From assembly GCF_022539665.2 (NCBI RefSeq), contig NC_081338.1, forward strand, positions 3,719,679 through 3,783,678: DNA of 64,000 nt, given 5' to 3'. Of the stretch, positions 24,501-36,000 are shown in pieces. The stretch comes from Daphnia carinata. Taxonomy: Eukaryota > Arthropoda > Branchiopoda > Diplostraca > Daphniidae. The notes under the pieces are model-generated. The model was not told where the DNA came from, made no database searches, and saw only the letters and a list, made by a program, of their open reading frames with translations. The stretch's first letter is position 1, and each line of letters opens with the position of its first letter. The translations under genes and the position numbers were made by a program.

Positions 24501-26627
24501 TAAGTCGCTTTTCCCTATTGCCTCAAACAGGGCAACGTTCTGTTTTTCGCAATGTAAATCAAGAAGCCAGACTATAGGTTTTCTTCCAGCTTATTCAGTT
24601 CAATTGAATTATGCATTTTCAAAAATTCATTGACTTACCTAATCGGATACAATTCTTTTTTCTTTTGTCTCATCTTCTCTGTGTGAATGCTAATCACGGT
24701 CTACGTCACGGGACGCTTCCACACCTGCAATCAACCAAATGGCCAACAACGAACAACGAAAATGACGCAACAGGGCGGAATGGTGATGTGCCAACTCAAA
24801 GATTGCCCTAAAGCCGACTGTGAAAAGCCGATCCGGACCAAAGACGATTGCTGCCCTGTCTGTCCAGGTGAAAAACGTTAAACCTTTTTCATTCGATTTC
24901 AACCTACCCACTAATTGAGCGTTAGTTGCGGTTAGTTGAGGACTACAAATAAATGTTTAATATTTTTCAATTCATTTCAATAGTTTCTTAGTCTATTATT
25001 CCTCTCTGAATTTGAATGTGTTGTATTAGATCCAGCTGGTAGAGTGGACGAAATGGACAATTCCCCCGTTATTATTCAACAGCAGACGGATGGAGCAAGC
25101 GGGAAAATGGAAGATTGTATCTCCGGTGGCCGGTAAAGAATCGCATCCTTATCAATAATAGAACTTTACCGTTGTCAATGCTTACGTTGGTCATTAAGTG
25201 AGGCTCATCGCCCTGTTATCCCTTTCTTGTTTGAAGATATTACCTGCACGGGACAACTTGGCATCCGGTGATGGGTCCATTTGGACCAATGGACTGCGTC
25301 AACTGCCAATGCAGATCCGGTCGGATCGAGTGCCAACGTCTGGAATGTCCCAGCCGGCCGGCACTCAACTGCGAAAGACCAGTCAAAGTGGCCGGCCGCT
25401 GCTGCCCGGTCTGTCCGCTCATTGAAGGAGACATTCAAGGTATACGTCTAGATTGCTTTTCTTTTGTAAAGGAATGTGTCATTTTTCATAATAATCTATT
25501 CGCCAATAAAAGAGACATAAACTGGCTGTCTTGTAAACATTGGCCAAATGGTTCTTTTCCGGCTCATTGTTTCTTCCGTGTTTTTTTTTTTTTCGCGTCT
25601 CGGTTTCATCGTGTTTGACGTCTGTGTTTGTTCTGCCAAAAGGCCCCGTGACGCCTTTGCTCTCGTCTTCGCCCATCACTGGGACGCGGTCCAACATTCA
25701 AGGAACATCTGGAATTGACAGTAGCAGCAAAATCAGGACATCTAATCGACCTTTGCTGCCCAGTTCCTCGTCTTCGCTCATCAAGTCCTCCACCCATCAT
25801 GCCAACTTTACGCTGTGCTTGCCCAAAGAATACGACGTCGTTGTCTACCGCGCACAAGGAGGCGGCAATGCTTCTGAATTCATTCAGGTAATAAAACGAG
25901 TCACTCGACTTTGGAACATTTGCTTGCGTTGGGTTGCTATCTGTCGTCTGTTGTCATTGCCTGGTCGCTGCTCTTTGTATCAGGCGACATAAACAATGTA
26001 GCGTGACTGCCGTCACGATTTTCATCCTATTCCCGAAGTTGTGCTTCATCTGCATACTGGCACAACAACCACAGAATGGTTTGGGGGGTTTCTCACATTC
26101 AACACACGAGAAAATGAAAGAGACCGAGGCAATTGTGTACCCAATGTGATCGATAATCTATGATTTGTGTTTATTGGCAATGCCCAGTACATCTTCCAGC
26201 AAGTGGTCAACGGCTATGCCATTGAACACCATCTATGGATGCTACAGCCCACGGTGACAACTTACAAAGTCCAAGATCTGACCAAGGACCAGTCTGAGGC
26301 TCTACGTCAACGTTTTCGCTTCGTCCTTCTTGGTGCCACAGCAAAAAGTAAGCACTCGTCGACAATTACTTTACACTACACTCACATGGACAGTTTTCAA
26401 CGACGTCACTAATCTCACGTACTTGAATGCCATTGTTTTTCTCTTTGCGTTGTCCCACAGAACATGTCAAACGATTCACCAAGCGCGAGAAGAAATTGAA
26501 ACCAAAGTGTTTGCCGAACTCCGGTTGCCCAAAGAAGATCCGTCGTCTTGAACGGAACCTCGTTCTCCAGGAAGTCACCAGCCGCAGAGCGTGTTTACCA
26601 ATCGAAGTGGAAGCCAACACTCGCTGA
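15563..26627 (+). CDS. CHRDL: Chordin-like protein, copy A (secreted BMP antagonist)
   Basis: Chordin-like proteins bind BMPs outside the cell and restrain signalling. Ten coding exons join in consistent phase: 15563-15656, 20695-20843, 20915-21011, 21359-21588, 24774-24867, 25030-25132, 25237-25439, 25643-25887, 26188-26347, 26461-26627, giving 513 residues. Residues 1-31 form a signal peptide with an MMLLLLTF core. VWC domains lie at about 49-112, 156-221 and 251-316, each ending in CC-x-x-C (CCIHC, CCPVC, CCPVC); the third has TWHPVMGPFGPMDC as in vertebrate CHRDL CR3. A Ser-rich linker leads to the C-terminal region (about 375-513) with EYDVVVYRAQ and later paired cysteines, matching the CHRDL1/2 tail rather than chordin, which has CHRD repeats. 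Introns 1 (5.0 kb) and 4 (3.2 kb) are long, the rest short. The ATG follows CAGCA and starts the signal peptide. A near-identical copy faces it on the other strand. Confidence 0.92.
15657..20694 (+). other. Intron between CHRDL-A coding exons 1 and 2
   Basis: These 5.0 kb hold no supported gene. From 15.66 to about 18.5 kb the stretch is nearly identical to arm B (38.2-40.9 kb). From about 18.5 to 20.27 kb it is clearly diverged from 36.4-38.2 kb. Identity returns sharply at about 20.27 kb. Around 17540-17620 arm A carries roughly 85 bp that arm B lacks. An AC repeat lies at 20379-20406. Long minus-strand frames here are chance openings. Confidence 0.65.
21589..24773 (+). other. Intron between CHRDL-A coding exons 4 and 5
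   Basis: These 3.2 kb of intron match the arm B intron at 31897-35082 almost base for base, including length (3185 against 3186 bp). No gene is supported. A 194-codon open frame on the minus strand (21806-22390) is broken up in arm B by small differences, so it is unlikely to be coding. Confidence 0.7.
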
Positions 26628-29600
26628 ATACTCATCGTTAACCTCGTTTCATTTCGGGTCGTCGTATATCGCGATTCGAATGCACTCATACGAACTTCCA
26701 ACGACTTGCAATGGCAACTGAAATGCAATCCAAAAACAAAACGCGGCTCTCTGTTACTGAAATTTCAGTTGTACGATCGCAATGCATTGGCCGTTCCATC
26801 TTCTCTAGAAATCAAATGATCTTTAACGACATTTTATGCGACAATAAGCAAACTATTTATCTTAACTGTCTGGTACATTCTTTTTGTCTTGTTAACTGTA
26901 TATGATTTTTAAAAATATTTGGATGGAAGTCGTGCAAGGCTCATGTGTGCCTGACATAGTAACCTGGTATAAGTGATATCATCCCCTCCACTCTCTTCTG
27001 CCTGTCATTTTGCTTACTTCATTCTTTTTTTACCAATATCGCTACATATATTCGTTTAAAAATAGCTCCCTTCTCCTAATTCCTACTGTACAACTGGCGA
27101 TCAAAGGCGTTAAGGTTGATTATCGAATGCGATCAAATCAACACACAAAAAGCATAGTATTGACGCACCAATCACAACTGTCTTAGTTTTAAATTTTCAA
27201 ATTTCATTTAGCCGAAAGAATGACTCAGTGGACGTACGTAGCAAGTTTTGTTTCATGTATCCGCGTTACGTTGTTTATCGGTTTTCAATCAGTAGCCATT
27301 ATAAGGTGTTACACTATCACCACTTCCGTGCTGGACACGAATCATTGCGGTTTTTTCATCCATTATTTTCATCGTTGTCCGTCTCCGAAATTTTTTTACT
27401 TTTGACGACAGTTTAATGACGGAAGTATGATGGAGTTTTGTTGATCAAACGCCATCCAACAATCACAAAACGTGACAAAAATGGAGTTGAACTACAGTCA
27501 ATGATTTATTGGAGAATAAGTAACACAAATTTGTGCCCTCGAGTACATTGTGAATGAGGCGTATCTAATAGGCTAACAGGACGAACACAAAGCTAATCAC
27601 TTATTGTTTTTGATTTGCTAATAACACATTAAATAGACGCAACACAGACGTTGATAGTTGCTGTTTCGTCATACTCCGGTTTTTTCATACCCATTTTCTC
27701 TATGGCTTGCTTTTAAAATCTTTGTTAAGTACAGTCTCGATTGTATTTTCAACAGTTTGTAACGATAACCTATTCGTCAAATTGCATCAATGTCGCCCAT
27801 CCCTTACCTGTTGCTGATGTTATTGCAACTGTCCGTTTCTGTCAATACCTTTGATCCCAGAAGAAACCCATCTGAATTACTTGCGCCACCGTAAATTCTG
27901 TATCAAATGTTCAATTGTTTTTACTTTTCTCGTTGTATTGTATGTTACCTTGGGTTTCCCCATTTCTTTTCTTTTTTTTTTGAAAAAAATGTTAAACATA
28001 AATTTAAATAGAAATGAGTTGAAACAAAAAACAAAGACGAAAGAAACTGGTACTGGTGACTAGTCTAATTAAGTGCATGCAGTTCCATTTGCATTTTTCT
28101 TAAACTGAGAATTTGCATATGCTAACCCATTTGCTACCTGTTGAAAAGAGGCGAAATCAAATACCATTCAGTTGCCGAAACAAAGCTGTATGCCTGTATG
28201 CTCCTTTTGTTGTTATCTTTGATGATAACAAAAGTCCATTTCATGTTTTACTATTGCTTTTGCTGGGGAAATTGTTCTACGTTTAATTTGTGTTCGTCAT
28301 TTTTGTTGTTGGGTTTTTTTCTTTTAGAAATCAAGCTTTCGAAAGATGTGTTTGTCAACTTGGAATATACCGTCATTTGCACACTGTATGAAATCGCGAA
28401 AAACTCTACACTTTAACAATGAAACACATGAAAAATGTACCCTCCAAAATTCTTGGTATGTGCTAATTGGAAGCCGATTAAATGTAACATAAAATGTACA
28501 GACGATCAAACAAGGAAAACGAAACGCCGAAGTGCTTCAAAGTTGCCATCCAAAGTTGCCATTATAATTGTCTCTTTTATAGTATGGTTCAATACGTTGA
28601 AATAATAAAAATCTTATTTTCAGTTGTAAATGTTTCGTATGTTTTTTGTTTCTTGTATTTGGCACTGCAAATTGAATATAACATCATAATGAGGATCAGT
28701 CGAAGGACAGATTTTTCGATAAGAATGAGGTCACGTATCCTTTTTTTTATGACTTATGACTTGGTATAAAGAAATTGAGTCTCTAGTTAAAACAAACTTA
28801 GCAACATATTGTTAGCACATAGACCATTGGCCGGATGTCGCAATTCACAATGCATAGCTTAAGCAATGTATCTAATCAACGACCAATAAACAATCGAGTA
28901 TCATCACCAAACCTTCACGGACAAGGATGAAATCTCACGAAAACAAAAGGAATAATGAATGCGTGATGGATATATGCGGAAGACCAGCGAAGTTAAATAA
29001 TCCGGGTCTACATCGGCCAGCGACAAAGGATTTGATTCTACAGACAACATTCATGGGGAATTGACAGGATTTTTGTATCGTTCCCATTTTCAAGTCTTCC
29101 TCGGCGTGCTACGACACTCACGTGAGTTGTCGGCATTCCTTTACAGGCGGAACACTCGCTCAAGGACAAGCGTGAAATGAGGGATATTGAGCCACACGTA
29201 TGACGTTCGTGCCGTCAGCATTCACGCATTTAGCTATTGGAGACACACGTTTGCACTCACTGCGAACAGGTTGCTTTCAGAACTTTAAAAGGTGGACCTG
29301 CAATTCGGCTTTGTTGATTTTTGCGGCCAAGCTTCCGGCTTGGATCTTTCTGCAATGATTGATCACTGTATACTAGTGACTGATTTACATGGAAATCGGA
29401 TACATTTATATAGGTTTTTAAATTAGCTTCGTGTTTCTCGTTTTTAAATACAACACTGGATGAAACGATGAGGAAAGAAGTGTCAAAAACGTAGTGGCCA
29501 TAATTTTTGTAAACCTGACATCATTTGGGACAATGATGCGAGAACGGAGTATTCTTCTCTCTTAAATGCTGAGTTGTATGTTTGGACAAAGTTGGAAAAA

Positions 29601-30044
29601 AAAAACATCTGCTTCTTTTAGGCGTCGGTTACTTAAATCAATAAAATCAAGGTACGTAACATAACAGGTGTAAAAGATGGCCTACTTATTTGCCCTTTTC
29701 ATAAACTGCGTTCATCACTAGGTAGCCTCTTTTTCTTACATCAATACAAAGTGCTCCAAATCGATGGAGAACTATCAGAGGATTACATGGAATTCGTCGG
29801 CGATAATGCGAAGAAAAGCATATGTTTCAGTTTTATGTTTCCACGGAATCATATCGGGTATTGTTCCCGCGACCGAGTACCGTACACCACGTCTGCTTAG
29901 ACCCGAGCCACCGAGAGTAAATGTCAAGAGGGTCTATGTAGTTTGCATTTCAGTTGAAATAATTCGTCGTTGGATGTAGGACTGATAATTTAAAAGGTGC
30001 GGCTCAGACGAGTCGCAAGCAGGGACGGGTTAAAATATTTGAGT
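26628..30044. other. Spacer between the two CHRDL stop codons
   Basis: This centre of the palindrome holds the two 3' UTRs and no gene I can support. Sequence identity between arms drops right at the stop codons. A weak match persists between about 26697-26735 and 29945-29985 (shared CCAACGAC and CAACTGAAATGCAA). Beyond that the spacer looks single-copy. No clear AATAAA close downstream of either stop was found. Confidence 0.6.
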
Positions 30045-33000
30045 TCAGCGAGTGTTGGCTTCCACTTCGATTGGTAAACACGCTCTGCGGCTGGTAACTT
30101 CCTGGAGAACGAGGTTTCTTTCAAGACGGCGGATCTTCTTCGGGCAACCGGAGTTCGGCAAACACTTTGGTTTCAATTTCTTCTCGCGCTTGGTGAATCG
30201 TTTGACATGTTCTGTGGGACAACGCAAAGAGAAAAACAATGGCATTCAAGTACGTGAGATTAGTGACGTCGTTGAAAACTGTCCATGTGAGTGTAGTGTA
30301 AAGTAATTGTCGACGAGTGCTTACTTTTTGCTGTGGCACCAAGAAGGACGAAGCGAAAACGTTGACGTAGAGCCTCAGACTGGTCCTTGGTCAGATCTTG
30401 GACTTTGTAAGTTGTCACCGTGGGCTGTAGCATCCATAGATGGTGTTCAATGGCATAGCCGTTGACCACTTGCTGGAAGATGTACTGGGCATTGCCAATA
30501 CAACACAAATCATAGATTATCGATCACATTGGGTACACAATTGCCTCGGTCTCTTTCATTTTCTCGTGTGTTGAATGTGAGAAACCCCCCAAACCATTCT
30601 GTGGTTGTTGTGCCAGTATGCAGATGAAGCACAACTTCGGGAATAGGATGAAAATCGTGACGGCAGTCACGCTACATTGTTTATGTCGCCTGATACAAAG
30701 AGCAGCGACCAGGCAATGACAACAGACGACAGATAGCAACCCAACGCAAGCAAATGTTCCAAAGTCGAGTGACTCGTTTTATTACCTGAATGAAATCAGA
30801 AGCATTGCCGCCTCCTTGTGCGCGGTAGACAACGACGTCGTATTCTTTGGGCAAGCACAGCGTAAAGTTGGCATGATGGGTGGAGGACTTGATGAGCGAA
30901 GACGAGGAACTGGGCAGCAAAGGTCGATTAGATGTCCTGATTTTGCTGCTACTGTCAATTCCAGATGTTCCTTGAATGTTGGACCGCGTCCCAGTGATGG
31001 GCGAAGACGAGAGCAAAGGCGTCACGGGGCCTTTTGGCAGAACAAACACAGACGTCAAACACGATGAAACCGAGACGCGAAAAAAAAAACACGGAAGAAA
31101 CAATGAGCCGGAAAAGAACCATTTGGCCAATGTTTACAAGACAGCCAGTTTATGTCTCTTTTATTGGCGAATAGATTATTATGAAAAATGACACATTCCT
31201 TTACAAAAGAAAAGCAATCTAGACGTCTACCTTGAATGTCTCCTTCAATGAGCGGACAGACCGGGCAGCAGCGGCCGGCCACTTTGACTGGTCTTTCGCA
31301 GTTGAGTGCCGGCCGGCTGGGACATTCCAGACGTTGGCACTCGATCCTACCAGATTTGCATTTGCAATTGACGCAGTCCATTGGCCCGAACGGGCCCATT
31401 ACCGGATGCCAAGTCGTCCCGTGAAGGTAATACCTTCAAACAAGAAAGGGATAACAGGGCGATGAGCCTCACTTAATGACCAACGTAAGCATTGACAACG
31501 GTAAAGTTCTATTATTGATAAGGATGCGATTCTTTACCGGCCACCGGAGATACAATCTTCCATTTTCCCGCTTGCTCCATCCGTCTGCTGTTGAATAATA
31601 ACGGGGGAATTGTCCATTTCGTCCACTCTACCAGCTGGATCTAATACAACACATTCAAATTCAGAGAGGAATAATAGACTAAGAAACTATTGAAATGAAT
31701 TGAAAAATATTAAACATTTATTTGTAGTCCTCAACTAACCGCAACTAACGCTCAATTAGTGGGTAGGTTGAAATCGAATGAAAAAGGTTTAACGTTTTTC
31801 ACCTGGACAGACAGGGCAGCAATCGTCTTTGGTCCGGATCGGCTTTTCACAGTCGGCTTTAGGGCAATCTTTGAGTTGGCACATCACCATTCCGCCCTGT
31901 TGCGTCATTTTCGTTGTTCGTTGTTGGCCATTTGGTTGATTGCAGGTGTGGAAGCGTCCCGTGACGTAGACCGTGATTAGCATTCACACAGAGAAGATGA
32001 GACAAAAGAAAAAAGAATTGTATCCGATTAGGTAAGTCAATGAATTTTTGAAAATGCATAATTCAATTGAACTGAATAAGCTGGAAGAAAACCTATAGTC
32101 TGGCTTCTTGATTTACATTGCGAAAAACAGAACGTTGCCCTGTTTGAGGCAATAGGGAAAAGCGACTTACGATGGACAGGAAGAAAGAAGAACAGCGTAA
32201 AAGAGGAAAACGAAAACCAACGCAAGTCAAAGAAAATAAAGTGACGAACGCCGTCAGCAACTTGGGAATCGTTTCATCATTACGCGTGATTTACCGCCCC
32301 ACAAACGATATGGTAGACTTGCTTTCAGTATTCCCGCTCCATCCTTTTCGAACGGCTTTTCTCTCTTCTCTCTCCTCTCTTTCTCATTCCGTTTGTCTCC
32401 TTTCCTCCTCTCGACTGGATTTGCATATTTACGAGCCTATCGAGTTTCATCGCCGCGAAACAACATGAAGCGCGTTTCCCAGACACGATTTCTGAAGCTT
32501 TTTTGAAAGCAGTGCCCGTCCAATTGATGAGCAAACTGGTGTGGTCTGGTTTCTTTTGTTTGTTGGCACTGGTTCTGTTGCCCAGCGACCATGTAACTCG
32601 TAAAAGCCAAAGCACGAGCTCACGTAGACATTTAACCCATACGATATTATTGGGCAGATGTAGAGGGCCGTGCCTCTTTCCTCTAAAGAGCCACTCCCTG
32701 CAAACTTGACCTCTCTTTTGTTATCACGATGCAGACAAGCACCCACTTCCTCCGTGTCTGATCTTCGCTTGTCCGTCGCTCTCATAATATTCCACGTCTA
32801 TTTTTAGATTTCGAGTCAGCACTTCAATGTCGGAGTGAGAGAGAGCAAGAAAGAATTCGTTACACGGCTGAAGGTAAAACAAAAGGAACACAGTCAACGT
32901 GAGCAAAACTTCATGTGCCATAGATGATCTTCTTATTTGGAACGTAGGAAGTATAATAGTTTGGTTTGCTTCATTGTATTTCCTTCGTGGATTCCAAATT

Positions 33001-36000
33001 ATTCTTTAGCATCCACTTCGCTGAGGATTTTGGGCTTGTTTTCTCAGTGAAACTCGCCATAGCGGACATACTTCGGGATTCCATCGTTTCGTTTGACTGA
33101 GACGCGAGGAACGTCAAGCCGCGCAATGCGGATACTTATGAATAAAGACTTGGTTTATGATCGAGCCGTCTGATAATAACAATAAAAACAATCAGAATTT
33201 CTATGACTGTGCAGCAACAACCGAGAGGCGCAAGGCAACAACGACAACAACAGCAGGGCGTGATAGTTTTACGTAAGTATGAATATGTTTATTTCTATAA
33301 ATATCGAACGGGGATTCGTCGACCGAGCCAGTAGGACACGCGGGTGTTTCAAGAATTGAAAATTATGGAGATGTCATGCAAATGCGCTGCTTTCTTTTCT
33401 TCTTTTTTAAAGACGAAGTATCAAAATAGACGGATGAAAATTTGTTGAGCCTTTTTCTCATTTTCTAGATTCAGTTTCTTTTCAGCTTTGCCTTTTTTTC
33501 TTTTCTTTTTTAATTTCTTTCCTTCTTTAGATGTGGCCTCCATTACTGTCATGCGCATTCTGCCTGCGAAGCGCGTTCTTGTCCCGCTCCTTTAGCCTTT
33601 CGGTTGATGGCCTCATCGTGGGCATTCTTGGTCTGGCCTTCACTATCGTCAGTTTTCAAAACTGTTTTCACGCGACTCGTCTGTAAAAGTATTTGTTGAT
33701 TTGTTCCAAAGCTGACCCCTCTATTATTCATTTCCTATGATTGAGTTTTGCTGCCATGCCAACTCGAGTTACGGTTTTTTGCTACGACCTACCATAAGAG
33801 ATGACGTCAAAGAGAAACTCCAACAAATAAATCGGTGGGGCTGGTTGCCACAGGTGAAAGGTGCGATTCGTTTTGTGGGTCGTGCCCGCCTTTTTCTATT
33901 TAGAGGAAAACGTAGCGCTCGAGGAATTCCACGCAACGTGAGACTGGCCGTCACAGCCGCACATATCGAATGGAACGTGGAATGAAGTAAAAGGGAAATG
34001 GAACGAAAGAAAGGCTCGACAGTGAGCCTTTAGCGATTCGAAAACATTGCGGAGATGGCGCTTCGTGACGGTGAAGAAATAGAAGAAAAAGAAATATGAA
34101 CTCTATCGGCAAGAGGCTGCGAGAGAAACGTCCAAGAAAAAGGAGACATCATTAAATATTCCACGCACGATGAACGCGCATCTTTTCGTTGTCATTCCGT
34201 TTCGTTTTTGTTTGGGGAACGCACGCGGGATGGGCCGCGCTGCTGCTGAAATGGGCGATACATCGAAAGGCGAAATGTGCACAACAAATGGGACGCGGCC
34301 AACGGGCGAAGAGGAACGGCAACGGCAGCGAAGACAGGCGGCGGCAAGGTGGTGTACAATAATATGCTAATGCAATGGTGGACGATGGACGACTGCTGCT
34401 GCTCTTTTGTACGCATCCCTACCACTGGAAGGATGCGTCCGCCCCGCCAGGCTACGATGTTGCCACTGTACGGCATCGACCAAGACACAACAGAAATCGA
34501 GTGGGTCAGTGGATGATTCGATCGGTCGCTGCTCGTCCACTGACATTCCACAACGTCATCAAAAACAAAACAGAGAAATAAAGGGAGACCAAAGGAAAAC
34601 AAAGGGGGGAAAAAAAGAAAATTCCTTTACTCAATCGACTCGTTTTCTCTCCATTGCTCAACGTCGTCGATATCACATTCCAAGCCGACAGCCGATTACC
34701 TTAATCCAGCAGCGGTGAAAGAAATGCACCAGCCACGGTCAACAACATTCGGTCAAAGGCATCATTCGAACCCATTCTTCAACACCGCTGTTCCAACATT
34801 CCTAACTCTACGTCTCTCCTTTTTTTCTCTTGATTCTTTTTGCTCAGACAAGTCATCTTTCTAACTCAGTTTTTGCCAACTGGCTCACCGACGAAAGGTG
34901 ATGGCGTCGCCTATTGGACGGACAACGATGCGAGATGGCGGAACTTGAGGATCAGTTGCAGCCGATTATTTAGACTCAAATAACACATTAGAGACGCCAA
35001 ATTGTGAATTGATATTCAAAATATGGACGGATGCATCGTGCTTTTGTGTAACGATTAGTATAGGAAAAGAGGAATGACTGACCTCGCAGGAGCATTGAAC
35101 GCATTGGTTGGGATGTTCCGGTTTGAGGCCGATGCTGGTCGACGTGAAACGCTCCTTGTGACGGTAAACGTTGCCATTGTGCAAGCAGGTGACGCCGGGT
35201 GACGTCGAACTGCCACTCAGATCCGAAGAGGAAAACGAAGAGACTGGTACTTCATCCGGATAGAGAGAGGCAGGACGTGTTGATGCGGCCATCAAAGTCG
35301 AAGATTTTGCCTCTTCTTCATCACCAACCGAAAGCGAACGCGGAAAAATAGGAAATTCAACGTAATCATTAGATTTGCACGATCTGCTTTAATGACGCCT
35401 TATGGTGCCCGGTATGAACAACCCAAAGCAACAACTCCAAAATCTGTATTGAAATGAAGACAAGGGGGATCTACGTTCTGGACATCGTCTGGTTGTGATG
35501 CAAATGAGTCGTAACAAATTCAAGGCTCTTCACTTGTCAGTTGGGTCTTTATCTCTTTCTTTTTCGTTTTTTTCTCGCAATTTAGCAAACATAAAAGCAA
35601 TGCGTGAATATTCTAATTGGTTCCCACCTATCGCCCATTGAGTAACCAGTCACTTACTTGCGCAGTGAATGCAGCATTCGTTAGTGGCGGCAGAATCCGG
35701 CGAGGTGCACTCCTCTCCACCGCATTCGTGGATGGTGCAGTTGATTTTACCACCCTGTTTTAAAGCAAATGCACAGAAAATCAGCTAAAAACCTTCGGCT
35801 ATTCGTCAACTGTATATGACTTTACCTCTTGGCAAATGCAAGCGACGCAATGAAGGGCTCCTCGTTGACCCAGTCGCGGATACCAGACATCACCGACCGC
35901 ATAATTCCTCGACGTAAAAGTGCAAGTTGTTCCTGCCGAGGTATCAGCCACCATAACAAGTCCCGAAGACGTCCCTATTCATTTTCCGATGCATGCGAGT

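Larger units (their letters stand above)
1475..26735 (+). repeat. Left arm (A) of a ~25 kb inverted segmental duplication
   Basis: This arm carries the TAF11 3' part, about 4.5 kb of non-coding DNA, the CHRDL-A promoter, a long first intron and the CHRDL-A coding exons. Each part reappears in reverse order and orientation at 29945-55190. Anchors read directly are: TAF11 exon 2 at 1671 with 54993; the block 2.3-2.53 kb with 54.13-54.37 kb; 3.38-3.48 kb with 53.16-53.28 kb; the TATA region 6658 with 49050; 9.66-9.85 kb with 45.90-46.10 kb; 12.69-13.21 kb with 43.23-43.74 kb; CHRDL exon 1 at 15563 with 41017; and the stop codons at 26627 with 30045. Weak similarity continues about 100 bp past the stop. 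Both ends are approximate. Confidence 0.93.

Noticed and set aside
15563-26627. Identification as chordin/short gastrulation or kielin
   Set aside because: There are no CHRD repeats and only three VWC domains, and the C-terminal region resembles CHRDL1/2.
27220-28770. Several 60-90 codon frames in the spacer
   Set aside because: They are short, AT-driven and without domains or clear splice context.
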